A DNA stretch of 64,000 nt. It comes from Legionella quinlivanii. Its GTDB lineage: Bacteria > Pseudomonadota > Gammaproteobacteria > Legionellales > Legionellaceae. This document shows, piece by piece, positions 28,646-37,757 of the stretch (positions are counted from its first letter, which is position 1; each line of letters starts with the position of its first letter). The stretch covers positions 62,001-126,000 of the forward strand of contig NZ_MVJN01000008.1 in NCBI RefSeq assembly GCF_003265995.1. The letters run 5' to 3'. Under the pieces are notes generated by a model. The model saw nothing but the letters and a program-made list of their open reading frames with translations. It did no database searches and was not told where the DNA came from. The position numbers and the translations under genes were made by a program.

Positions 28646-29882
28646 TGTCAGGGGCTACTGTCTTAAGAAAAGAGACGCCGTTTTCCAGTGGCTCAATTGC
28701 GAGATATTCGGCAATACTTTGTCCAATATCAGCAAAGCTGTCTCTTCTGCCAATAAAGCAGCTGGGAGTATTCTTGCCAAAAGCGAGAACCGGAATATGT
28801 TCGCGGGTATGATCAGAACCCGGCTGGGTGGGATCGCAACCATGATCTGCCGCTATTACGACCAAATCGTCTGGTTGCAATATCGACAGAAGTTCAGGCA
28901 GGCGCGCATCAAACGCTTCGAGAGCCCGTGCATACCCAATGACATCGCGACGGTGTCCAAAAGAAGAATCAAAATCAACAAAATTTGTAAAGACCAGACT
29001 ACCCGATGGTGCTGTATTCATAGCCTTCAGAGTTGCATCGAACAGGGCCATGTTGCCGTCAGCTTTAATGGTTTGAGTTAAACCCTGATGGGCATAAATA
29101 TCAGCTACTTTTCCGATTGCAATCACTTCCCGATTATTTGCTTTGAGCTTATCCAGTAAGGTGGGTGCCGGCGGCAATGTAGCGTAATCTTTACGATTTC
29201 CCGTTCGAGTGAACGCTCCCGGCTTGCCGATAAAGGGGCGTGCAATCACTCGGCCAATCTGGTACTCATCCACCAGGCGCCTTGCCACTTCGCAAATTTC
29301 GTACAGCCTGTCCAAACCAAAATAATCTTCATGGGCCGCAATCTGGAACACGCTGTCAGCGGAGGTATAAACAATTGGCTGATTGCTAAGAATATGCGCT
29401 TCACCCAATTCATCAATAATGTGGGTGCCGCTCGCATGTTTAAGCCCCAGTACCCCGGCGATTTTGGTTTCTCTGATAAAATCAGCGATCAATTTTTCGG
29501 GGAAACAGTTTGGGGTATCTGGAAAATAGCCCCATTCAAATAAAACAGGAACCCCTGCCAGCTCCCAATGTCCGCTGGGTGTATCTTTACCCAGACTCTG
29601 TTCCACCGCATAACCATAATAGCCTTGAGGTTCATCCAGAGTGCTCAAATCAATGCGGGGAATACCGGTACTTGCCAAAGCAGCATGATAGAGTCCCAGG
29701 CGTGCCAGATTAGGAAGCATCAATGGACCCTGACGAACATTTTCGCGGTCGGCTTGCCCCTCGGCACAGGCAGCGTGAATATGGCCAAAGGTATCAGCGC
29801 CCTGATCACCATAGCGGATTGCATCCTGACTCGCGCCAAGACCAAAAGAATCCATCAATAATATACAAACGCGACCCAACAT
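28635..29882 (-). CDS. deoB: Phosphopentomutase
   Basis: Interconverts (deoxy)ribose-1-phosphate and -5-phosphate in nucleoside salvage; Mn-dependent alkaline-phosphatase superfamily enzyme. 415 residues, with MDSFGLGASQDA, GKDTPSGHWELAGVPVLFEWGYF, TSADSVFQIAAHE, FVDFDSSFGHRRD and ADHGCDPTQPGSDHTREHIP, very like E. coli DeoB. The start at 29880-29882 is set by GGAGG six bases upstream. It directly follows two Pht transporters, linking uptake of nucleosides to use of their sugar. Confidence 0.97.
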   Translation of the reverse strand: MLGRVCILLMDSFGLGASQDAIRYGDQGADTFGHIHAACAEGQADRENVRQGPLMLPNLARLGLYHAALASTGIPRIDLSTLDEPQGYYGYAVEQSLGKDTPSGHWELAGVPVLFEWGYFPDTPNCFPEKLIADFIRETKIAGVLGLKHASGTHIIDELGEAHILSNQPIVYTSADSVFQIAAHEDYFGLDRLYEICEVARRLVDEYQIGRVIARPFIGKPGAFTRTGNRKDYATLPPAPTLLDKLKANNREVIAIGKVADIYAHQGLTQTIKADGNMALFDATLKAMNTAPSGSLVFTNFVDFDSSFGHRRDVIGYARALEAFDARLPELLSILQPDDLVVIAADHGCDPTQPGSDHTREHIPVLAFGKNTPSCFIGRRDSFADIGQSIAEYLAIEPLENGVSFLKTVAPDNVS

Positions 29883-29883
29883 A

Positions 29884-31170
29884 TTACGCCTCCACATGCC
29901 GGCCATGAGTTTCTCTTAATCCCCATAGAGAAAACAGTGCGACTAACAAGCCTATAGGCAAAATGATGGCAGCAAACTGGTAATCGCCCAACGAATAGAC
30001 CGGTGTACCGCCGTGCATTTGCATTTCCCCATGACTCATTAATAGCACACTAAAGAGATTCTGATAAATAATGTAGCCGCCCTGGGTTAAAATCGAGATT
30101 ACGCTGACAGCAGTCGCTGTAATCGATATGGGACTACTTTCTGCAACCAGCGCATAGCTAATGACCTGACCTGCCGTAAAAAATCCCAGCAGAAAAAATA
30201 AAATCTTCATTACTGGCAGAGAAACCGGGGCATAAAGCACAACCAGTAATGTAGCCAGTGATGCAATGACGCTGACCTTCATAGGTATTATCCTCAGACC
30301 CAGCTTGTCGGAGATCCAGCCAATGAATGGGCCGCCAATGATTGCACCAAGAAATAGCAAGGTATTCACCATTGACGCATCGTCTTTACTGACTCCCAGG
30401 CGCTGTACCAGATACAAAGAACCCATCATGGCGCCAAATACTGCAATGGCCATATTCATCAGACTGGTATATAGCGCGGCTCTTAAGGTTTGAGGATTCA
30501 GATAGGTTTGTTTAGCAACTGAAAGTACATTTAGTGATTGAGAGGAAGAGGATGACTTGACTTGTTTTTTCTCGATAATGCCAAAGAACATTAAGCATAA
30601 TATAACCATTCCCAGCCATCCTACCTGAATCAGCGCATCCCGCCAGCCAACCTGAGACACCAGCTTGGTTAAAGGATATTGGGCTAACATGCCGCCAGTC
30701 ATAGCTATGGTCACAATAATACCGGTAACCATTGCCATCTTGCGAGGAGGAAACCAGCGCGAGGCCAGGCGAATTGGGCCAAGAAAGCAAAAAGCGCTGC
30801 CAATACCAGTAATAAAGCGGCAAAGCAATGCCAGATAAAACGATTGAGCATTTGCCAGAATAAATGTGCTTAAAACACACAAAAACATGGCCAGCAATAC
30901 TGTTTTTTTAGTGGAATAGGTATCTAAAACCAGACCCGCTACGAACAGGAAAATTACATTAGAAACATAGTAAATGCTGGACAAAAAAGCCATTTTATCA
31001 GCCTGAATATGAAAATCCTGCATGATGTTGTCAGCAATGGAGGCAAACATATTGCCCTGAATAAATTCATAAAAGAAAAATAGAGAAGCGCTCACACAAA
31101 CCAGCCAGGGGAGCAATGACTCACGAAGTTTTCCAGTTTCTCGGTATTCTTCCACCATATGCATGTTCAC
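29884..31170 (-). CDS. Pht-family MFS transporter (PhtC/PhtD-like)
   Basis: A 428-residue twelve-segment transporter. The motifs FFFYEFIQGNMF near the N-terminus and ASRWFPPRKMAMVTG mark the Legionella phagosomal transporter (Pht) family. In L. pneumophila the phtC-phtD locus supports thymidine salvage in macrophages; the deoB gene starting one base downstream supports the same role here. Second of two tandem paralogues, three bases after the first. Which is PhtC and which PhtD cannot be settled by eye. Confidence 0.88.
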   Translation of the reverse strand: MNMHMVEEYRETGKLRESLLPWLVCVSASLFFFYEFIQGNMFASIADNIMQDFHIQADKMAFLSSIYYVSNVIFLFVAGLVLDTYSTKKTVLLAMFLCVLSTFILANAQSFYLALLCRFITGIGSAFCFLGPIRLASRWFPPRKMAMVTGIIVTIAMTGGMLAQYPLTKLVSQVGWRDALIQVGWLGMVILCLMFFGIIEKKQVKSSSSSQSLNVLSVAKQTYLNPQTLRAALYTSLMNMAIAVFGAMMGSLYLVQRLGVSKDDASMVNTLLFLGAIIGGPFIGWISDKLGLRIIPMKVSVIASLATLLVVLYAPVSLPVMKILFFLLGFFTAGQVISYALVAESSPISITATAVSVISILTQGGYIIYQNLFSVLLMSHGEMQMHGGTPVYSLGDYQFAAIILPIGLLVALFSLWGLRETHGRHVEA

Positions 31171-31173
31171 TCC

Positions 31174-32451
31174 TTAATTAATACGGTTGCAGTAAGTTTC
31201 GCGTATGAGCATAGAGGCAATAAATGCCAGGATGATAGCTAAGGGAAACATCCACATTGCAAACTGAAAATCCGCCGTTGAGTAATTTTGTGTGCCACTG
31301 CCCGCATGGTGTTGAATCAGAAAGCCGAATAGAACCTGTCCAATACCACCGCCACCCATAATAAGCACTGAGGCAATACCCGTTGCCGCACCCGTATTTT
31401 CAGACGTATTGCTTTCTGCTATCAATGGATAGCTAATTACCTGCGTGCTGGTAAACAAACCCAGCATAAAAAAGAGAGCGCTTAGCTGGAACTGCGATAA
31501 TTCCATATTGAAAAAGAGCGGCATTACCACGACTAAACTGCCTATAGCACCTGCGATCATTAATAGCTTTCGGCGTCCCTGGTAATCGGAAAGCCAGCCC
31601 ACCAGCGGACAGCCAATAATACTGCCAATGAAAATCATACTGACTACATTACTGGCAGCCATTTCGGATAACTGATGCGCTTTCTGAAGATAACTCGCGC
31701 CCCATAAAGCACAAAGCACCATAATCGGCAGATTCAGAAAGGAGGTATATAAACCCGCTAACCAGGTTTGAGAATTGCTTAAAGCCTGGAAAAAGCCAGG
31801 CAGTAATTCAGGCCGGGAAGCAGAACGAGAAACATTGCTTTTATGGGGGCTGTCCTGAATATTGATTGCAATCCATGCTAACAGCAGCCCGCCTACGGCG
31901 CTGTCAATCAGCAAGGCGTTTCGCCAGCCGAAATTATTAACTAACTGAGCCAGAGGCGTATGCGCTGTCATTCCCCCCAAAAAGGCCATGGTCACTAAAG
32001 AACCAATCACAAATGCCTGACGGCGCGGAGGAAACCAGCGTGAAACCAGCACTACACAGGATAAAAAACAAAACGCATTACCAATTCCGGATAAAAAATG
32101 AAATATCGAAGCCAAGAGAAACGAATGAGTGACTGCAAAACCCAAAGTGCCAGCCACACAGATAAACATGGCAGTCAGAATGACCCGACGCGGTGAAAAT
32201 CGATCGAGAATCAATCCTGCCGGCAGCAGAAAAAGAATGTCCGCCCACAGATACATGCTGGACATCCAGCTTAGCTGGGCCGCATTCAGGTTGAAATCAT
32301 CCCGTAAGGGCTGATTGATTACATCAAAAATGTTTAGCTGAAAAAATTCATAGAAGAAAAATAAACCTGCAGAAAGACAAACCAACCAGGCTTTCATACC
32401 ACCACGAGGCACACCAACTACACCCGAATCCAAGGCCAATGAGTCAGACAA
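31174..32451 (-). CDS. Pht-family MFS transporter (PhtC/PhtD-like), first of operon
   Basis: A 425-residue paralogue of the next gene (FFFYEFFQLNIF, VSRWFPPRRQAFVIG). The longest frame starts at 32490, but that ATG lies inside a TATAAT box, so translation must begin lower. TTG at 32449-32451 has GGGGGA four bases upstream and is preferred; an ATG at 32397 (MKAWLVCLSAG) is an alternative that would still keep all membrane segments. Heads the minus-strand block of two transporters, deoB, zur, hslV and hslU. Predicted role: nucleoside or other nutrient uptake from the vacuole. Confidence 0.85.
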   Translation of the reverse strand: MSDSLALDSGVVGVPRGGMKAWLVCLSAGLFFFYEFFQLNIFDVINQPLRDDFNLNAAQLSWMSSMYLWADILFLLPAGLILDRFSPRRVILTAMFICVAGTLGFAVTHSFLLASIFHFLSGIGNAFCFLSCVVLVSRWFPPRRQAFVIGSLVTMAFLGGMTAHTPLAQLVNNFGWRNALLIDSAVGGLLLAWIAINIQDSPHKSNVSRSASRPELLPGFFQALSNSQTWLAGLYTSFLNLPIMVLCALWGASYLQKAHQLSEMAASNVVSMIFIGSIIGCPLVGWLSDYQGRRKLLMIAGAIGSLVVVMPLFFNMELSQFQLSALFFMLGLFTSTQVISYPLIAESNTSENTGAATGIASVLIMGGGGIGQVLFGFLIQHHAGSGTQNYSTADFQFAMWMFPLAIILAFIASMLIRETYCNRIN

Positions 32452-32488
32452 GCATTCCCCCAGAAAATAGACGCCAAAACTGGGGCGC

Positions 32489-32494
32489 ATTATA
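32489..32494 (-). promoter_or_regulatory. -10 box of the pht-deoB operon
   Basis: Perfect TATAAT on the minus strand within an AT-rich stretch. No good -35 box is seen at 16-18 bases, so an activator may be needed. Predicted start of transcription near 32482. Confidence 0.5.
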
Positions 32495-32679
32495 TCAAAT
32501 ATTTGCGTTAAATGGTATCGCTATTGGACAAATAACTTGCAATTTAATCCCAGCTCCCCGCAGGATGCAAGAAAGCATCGCTTGCTGCACTGAAGCAATA
32601 ACGATTATCCATTATTTTGCATTTTTGTTTTTATCGGCCTAATATGTGGATTACTTAAAAATAAGTAAAGAGGACTAAA

Positions 32680-33744
32680 ATGATTCCCGCAAAAGGATAT
32701 GCTGCCCTGCAACCTAAAAAAGAACTTACTCTCTACAATTTTGAACGCCGCGCTCCTGGCGATCATGATGTATTAATCGACATTAAATATTGTGGTATCT
32801 GCCATAGCGATATTCATCAGGTTCGGGAAGAATGGGGAACAGGACTGTTTCCAATGGTTCCTGGGCATGAAATAACCGGGATTGTCCATAAAGTGGGCGC
32901 CAAAGTCAGCCGATTTAAAAAAGGCGATCATGTCGGCGTGGGCTGTTTTGTTGATTCCTGCCGGCATTGTGAAAACTGTCAGGAGCATGAGGAACAATAT
33001 TGCCGGGAAGGCACTACTTTTACCTATAACAGTAAAGAAAGAGTTAACGGACATACCACCCAGGGCGGATATTCCGATGCCATCGTGGTCGATGAAAATT
33101 ATGTTCTGCGAATTCCTGAAAACATTCCTCTGAATAGCGCAGCACCTCTTTTATGTGCGGGAATAACGCTCTACTCTCCCCTGAGGCATTGGAATGCGGG
33201 CCCAGGTAAAAAAGTAGCCATCATTGGGTTAGGCGGCCTTGGGCACATGGGAGTCAAGCTTGCTCATGCAATGGGTGCCGAAGTGACGGTCCTTAGTCAA
33301 TCGATGAAAAAAGAATCCGATGGGAAACGATTGGGAGCTGACCATTTTTATTCGACCAGCAATCCCGAAATCTTTTCCAAACTCGCTAATCATTTTGATC
33401 TGATTATCAACACGGTGTCTTCAGCGATTAACTGGGGGGATTATATGCAACTTCTGAAAACCAATGGAACAATGGTTATTCTTGGCATTCCACCGGAAAA
33501 TGTGCCTATGGTTGCTATGCCGCTGATTGCGCAAAGACGAAGTATTGCAGGCTCATTAATCGGTGGAATTAAACAAACTCAGGAAATGCTCGATTTTTGT
33601 GGTAAACACAATATCAGTTCCGACATTGAACTCATTCCCATCGATTATGTGAATGAAGCTTATGAGCGCATCCTCAGGAGTGATGTGCGCTACCGTTTTG
33701 TAATTGACATGCAAAGTCTCAATGATGATCATACATTGATGTAA
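32680..33744 (+). CDS. Zinc-dependent NAD(P) alcohol dehydrogenase (CAD type)
   Basis: A 354-residue medium-chain dehydrogenase. Catalytic zinc site CGICHSD and GHEITG; structural zinc cysteines in [17 protein letters not shown]; Rossmann motif [13 protein letters not shown]. The cinnamyl-alcohol-dehydrogenase/YahK branch reduces many aldehydes with NADPH. GAGGA lies five bases before the ATG. Formate dehydrogenase follows 28 bases later, suggesting a joint role in aldehyde/formate handling. Confidence 0.92.
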   Translation: MIPAKGYAALQPKKELTLYNFERRAPGDHDVLIDIKYCGICHSDIHQVREEWGTGLFPMVPGHEITGIVHKVGAKVSRFKKGDHVGVGCFVDSCRHCENCQEHEEQYCREGTTFTYNSKERVNGHTTQGGYSDAIVVDENYVLRIPENIPLNSAAPLLCAGITLYSPLRHWNAGPGKKVAIIGLGGLGHMGVKLAHAMGAEVTVLSQSMKKESDGKRLGADHFYSTSNPEIFSKLANHFDLIINTVSSAINWGDYMQLLKTNGTMVILGIPPENVPMVAMPLIAQRRSIAGSLIGGIKQTQEMLDFCGKHNISSDIELIPIDYVNEAYERILRSDVRYRFVIDMQSLNDDHTLM

Positions 33745-33772
33745 TACCTCATTTTTTCAAGGAGAGAAGTTA

Positions 33773-34951
33773 ATGGCAAAAGTACTTTGTGTTCTTTATA
33801 AGGATCCGGTAAACGGCTATCCCAAATCCTACGCCAGGGAGGATATCCCTGCGATTAATAGCTATCCTGGCGGTCAGACCGTGCCAAACCCTGAACACAT
33901 TGATTTTAAACCGGGCGAGTTATTAGGTTCAGTCTCCGGCGAATTGGGTTTGCGTCCTTTTTTGGAAAAAATGGGGCATCAATTGGTGGTTACCGCTGAC
34001 AAGGAAGGACCAGATTCTGAGTTTGAAAAAGAGCTGGTTGACGCAGATGTCGTGATTTCCCAGCCCTTCTGGCCTGCTTATTTAACTGCCGAGCGGATTG
34101 CCAAAGCAAAAAATCTGAAACTGGTGATTACGGCCGGTATCGGTTCTGATCATACAGATTTAAATGCAGCGATAGCAAAAGGCATCACGGTGGCTGAAGT
34201 CACTTACTCCAATAGCATCAGCGTCTCTGAGCACGTGGTGATGATGATACTGGCTCTGGTGAGAAATTACATTCCCTCCTATCAATGGGTAATTAATGGG
34301 GGCTGGAATATTGCCGATTGCGCTGCCCGTTCTTACGATCTTGAAGGAATGACGGTAGGCTCTCTTGGCGCTGGAAGAATTGGTCTTGCGGTAATGAAAC
34401 GTTTGAAACCTTTTGATGTAAAACTGCATTACACTGATCAGCATCGTTTGCCAGAAGCTACCGAAAAAGAATTAGGTCTGGTTTACCATGAAACACTGGA
34501 ATCGATGATCCCGCTTTGTGATGTGTTCACCATTAATGTGCCTTTGCATGCTGAAACAGAACATTTGGTAAATGACGCCTTGATCGACAAAATGAAAAAT
34601 GGCGTGTATATCGTCAATACTGCAAGAGGCAAAATCTGTGATCGCGATGCCATTGCCAGAGCGTGCAAGAATGGAAAAGTTGCAGGTTATGCAGGTGATG
34701 TATGGTTCCCGCAGCCAGCTCCGGAAGATCACCCCTGGCGCTCCATGCCTCATCATGCCATGACCCCTCATATTTCCGGAACAAGCTTATCTGCCCAGGC
34801 CCGGTATGCCGCAGGTACCCGTGAAATACTGGAGTGCTGGTTTGCAGGAAAACCGATTCGGGACGAGTATTTAATTGTCGATAAACACCAGCTTCGGGGT
34901 GCAGGCGCTCATTCCTACACCAGCGGCAAAATAACAGTCGGTGAAAATTAA
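33773..34951 (+). CDS. fdh: NAD-dependent formate dehydrogenase
   Basis: Oxidises formate to CO2 with NAD in the cytoplasm; the metal-free D-2-hydroxyacid-dehydrogenase type. 392 residues, close to Pseudomonas sp. 101 enzyme. Signature residues: PFWPAYLT, TAGIGSDHTDLN, TYSNSISVSEHVVM (substrate Asn), GAGRIGLAVMKRL (NAD site), NTARGKICDRDA (catalytic Arg) and MTPHISGTS (catalytic His). AGGAGA precedes the ATG. Probably co-transcribed with the alcohol dehydrogenase. Confidence 0.94.
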   Translation: MAKVLCVLYKDPVNGYPKSYAREDIPAINSYPGGQTVPNPEHIDFKPGELLGSVSGELGLRPFLEKMGHQLVVTADKEGPDSEFEKELVDADVVISQPFWPAYLTAERIAKAKNLKLVITAGIGSDHTDLNAAIAKGITVAEVTYSNSISVSEHVVMMILALVRNYIPSYQWVINGGWNIADCAARSYDLEGMTVGSLGAGRIGLAVMKRLKPFDVKLHYTDQHRLPEATEKELGLVYHETLESMIPLCDVFTINVPLHAETEHLVNDALIDKMKNGVYIVNTARGKICDRDAIARACKNGKVAGYAGDVWFPQPAPEDHPWRSMPHHAMTPHISGTSLSAQARYAAGTREILECWFAGKPIRDEYLIVDKHQLRGAGAHSYTSGKITVGEN

Positions 34952-35037
34952 ATCCCCCGAGCGTTATCATCTAATGAGAATAGCAGGTCGGTCACTATGG
35001 CTAATGGCACTGCTTTAAAGCTTTAATCTACTCCCTA

Positions 35038-35062
35038 CGTCCCTCGGCTTGAGTCCGAGGGA
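35038..35062. repeat. Short palindrome, family E copy 1
   Basis: GTCCCTCGGCTTGAGTCCGAGGGAT, a 7-8 bp hairpin. The same unit flanks the nested element at 62.1-62.3 kb in inverted orientation. Confidence 0.7.
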
Positions 35063-35224
35063 TCCAGGCATCTCATGCTTTTTTAAAAGCATAGGGTATA
35101 AGAAAACACAGGGATAGAAACAAATATCCCCGCAGCATATTAATCAATAATTATTCACAATGGTTGAAATTTACAATATCACTGGTTATACTCAGCAACT
35201 TTTGACTCTATTGGAACCTTTATT

Positions 35225-36124
35225 ATGCCGTCCAACTTTTCTGAAGAACGATACAAAGCTCTGAAATCGCAGGCTATTGAAGCAATTGACCAGAATAATC
35301 TGCAACAGTTGAAAGAACTTCTCAACCAATCCTATCATGGGCTTTTACCAGTACTTACAAGAAAAGGACGGGGAGTCACCTTCTCAACCAGAGAAGGCAT
35401 GGTTCCTTATTTGAATACTCGCAATGAGAAAGCCTTTTTAAGAGATCGGGCGATTCAAAAAGATCACGTAGCCATCGTTGATTTTTTATTCACTGATGGC
35501 ATGGGGGTCCGGACTGAATTAAACTGCGTTGACGTGGTAAGTGATGAAGTTCGTGAGAAGTCTTATAGAGAGCGCTTTCTGAATAAGGCTTTGGAATACA
35601 ATAGCAGGAAGGTTATCGATCATTTGCTCACAAAAGGCTTTTCGCTTTCTGTAGAACAACTAAAGCAGTACGCCAGAAATAATAATGCAGAACAGTATTT
35701 AAATGCAGTCACCCCTCTTTTAAACAAACTTTCTTCCTTAGTTAAAAAAGCGGATAGTCTTCACAGTCGGGGATATTACCAGGAGTCTGCACGAGTTCGC
35801 TCACTGGAACTATTTATACGAAATCAAATTAAATTGTATCTTGATTCCTGTATTGCTCAGCCTGAGAAAAGTGCAGAACACTTGGAAAAGCAGCTTAAAT
35901 CGCCCTGCTATCCATTCACTTCCACTGTGAAAGATGAACTCAGGAACCACAGGGGATATAAAGAATTTTTTGCAAACCTTATGATTACAATATCCACATT
36001 ATTTATCGCAAATATTTATCAGGCAGTTGCCACAAAAGGCGAGTCGTTTTTCTTTAAATTCAACACAGATTCTGTAAATCAGTTAACTGAAGTACAAAAC
36101 AGCCTTTATGAATGCAGCCTCTGA
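35225..36124 (+). CDS. Ankyrin-like orphan, Dot/Icm effector candidate
   Basis: A 299-residue soluble protein. The first 160 residues contain degenerate ankyrin-like helices (AIVDFLFTDGMG, ALEYNSRKVIDHLLTKGFS). The C-terminal segment FIANIYQ...TKGESFFFKFNTDS resembles a tail I associate with several Legionella ankyrin-type or effector proteins. No signal peptide. The stretch upstream is long and AT-rich. Effector status is inference. Confidence 0.7.
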   Translation: MPSNFSEERYKALKSQAIEAIDQNNLQQLKELLNQSYHGLLPVLTRKGRGVTFSTREGMVPYLNTRNEKAFLRDRAIQKDHVAIVDFLFTDGMGVRTELNCVDVVSDEVREKSYRERFLNKALEYNSRKVIDHLLTKGFSLSVEQLKQYARNNNAEQYLNAVTPLLNKLSSLVKKADSLHSRGYYQESARVRSLELFIRNQIKLYLDSCIAQPEKSAEHLEKQLKSPCYPFTSTVKDELRNHRGYKEFFANLMITISTLFIANIYQAVATKGESFFFKFNTDSVNQLTEVQNSLYECSL

Positions 36125-36284
36125 TAAACAAAGGCTTGTATAAAAGTTGTTATGCCAGCCTGGGCTTATCTGATTTCTTGTTGTTAATTTCACTTTGTAT
36201 TAGAATACAATTCAATCATTTGGCAGGAAGCCTCAATGCGTTCTTTGCACTCTGTTATCCTGCATAACTTACTCTGGACAGATC

Positions 36285-37745
36285 ATGCAAGCACCAAGCA
36301 TTTTACGCAAACTCGGCATCTTAATATCGGCATTAATCCCTTCTTTTGCAATGGCTGGCATACCGCTCTGGACCTTTAAGCCTTTGACGCCTACGGCACT
36401 TTCCTTATCCGCCAATGATACAGCGATAGTCCAATATCTGGTTACTAATCAATCCAGCCGGCCCCATACCCTGAATATGGTTCCTATTCGAGGCATCACC
36501 CAGTTAACTACAGGCCTTGGCGTTTGCGGCAGCAGCTTCGTATTATCGGCACATGCTTCCTGCACACTGTCACTGCAGATCAATGGCAGTTTAATAACCC
36601 AGCAGGTAACTAACGGTCCGAGTGTTTGTCAGAGCGGCTCTCCCAATCAATGTTATCAGCCTAATCCTGCGGACACTTTACGCATCACCATTAAACCCGC
36701 AGCTACTGATGCATTGATCTCGGTAAGCAACTCGCCGTTAAGCCTGCTTGCCGGAGAAAACGGGGTATTAATTATCCACAATAATTCACTTGAAGTGAGC
36801 GCTACAAACATTGTGTCCAATTTTTCAGGGACGGCTCTTGAAGGAAAAGTGATTGAAACAGGAAATACCTGCGCCAGTGTTCTTCCAGGGAAAAATTGCA
36901 CGCTGACTTATACGGGGCTTCAGCCAGCGTTGCCTGGCAGTTTCAGTATAAAAGGGAGTAATACCAATACAGTCTATGCGGCCATTGAAATTAAATCCGC
37001 GGCCACTATATCCTCGATCAATCCCAATTCTGGACTGACAAATGGAGGCACAGGATTTGTTTTAACAGGCTCTGGATTATTGGGCGTGACTGGCGTCAGT
37101 TTTGATGGGGTGCCAGCCACCTATGTGAATGTAGTGAATTCAATGACCGTTACGGGTGTGACACCTGCGCATGCTGCAGGTACCGTCGATGTAACTGCTT
37201 TGACTGCGAATGGAACAGCTACTTTAAATAACGGATACACATTCGTCCCTCCCGCGATTGGAGAAGCCACTCAGGGGGGAATCGTTGCCTGTTCGGGCGG
37301 TCCGCAACTCAATTTGATTGCGGCTGTCACTGACAACAGTCCTGGCATGAACTGGGGGGGAGACGGTATTCCCACGGGAGCAACGAATTTCTTGAATGGG
37401 ACAGCGAATACGGAAACGATTATCAGTGTTTTAGGTGCCAATGGCGGTAACCCCTATGCCGCTTTACTGTGCAGCAATTTTGAAGTGGACTCGCAGGGGA
37501 ACACTCCCTGTGAGCCAGGTAATGCCTGTTACAATGACTGGTTTTTACCTGCTCTATTTCAGTTAAATTGTCTTTACAGTAATCAGGTAGCTATTGGAGG
37601 TTTTTCTGCAGTTCCTTACTGGACTTCTACCGAATTTAACCCCGCATTTGCCTACAGAGTCAATTTTGCAAATGGAGATAATCTATTTGCAGGCAAGGAC
37701 ACTAGTGGCTATCGCGTCCGCTGTGTGCGAAATCTTATGCCTTGA
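36285..37745 (+). CDS. Secreted protein with IPT/TIG and DUF1566-like domains
   Basis: A 486-residue exported protein: signal peptide (about 1-24, cleavage after SFAMA), an N-terminal module of about 130 residues (YLVTNQSSRPHTLNMVPIRG, then SCTLSLQI) shared with the protein at 51.8 kb, an IPT/TIG immunoglobulin-like domain (about 240-320, SSINPNSGLTNGGTGFVLTG), and a C-terminal DUF1566/Lcl-like domain (WTSTEFNPAFAYRVNFANGD, GYRVRCVRN). Probably surface or released, perhaps adhesive. It stops 12 bases before the convergent lhr gene. Confidence 0.82.
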   Translation: MQAPSILRKLGILISALIPSFAMAGIPLWTFKPLTPTALSLSANDTAIVQYLVTNQSSRPHTLNMVPIRGITQLTTGLGVCGSSFVLSAHASCTLSLQINGSLITQQVTNGPSVCQSGSPNQCYQPNPADTLRITIKPAATDALISVSNSPLSLLAGENGVLIIHNNSLEVSATNIVSNFSGTALEGKVIETGNTCASVLPGKNCTLTYTGLQPALPGSFSIKGSNTNTVYAAIEIKSAATISSINPNSGLTNGGTGFVLTGSGLLGVTGVSFDGVPATYVNVVNSMTVTGVTPAHAAGTVDVTALTANGTATLNNGYTFVPPAIGEATQGGIVACSGGPQLNLIAAVTDNSPGMNWGGDGIPTGATNFLNGTANTETIISVLGANGGNPYAALLCSNFEVDSQGNTPCEPGNACYNDWFLPALFQLNCLYSNQVAIGGFSAVPYWTSTEFNPAFAYRVNFANGDNLFAGKDTSGYRVRCVRNLMP

Positions 37746-37757
37746 CAGGGTTAAGAT

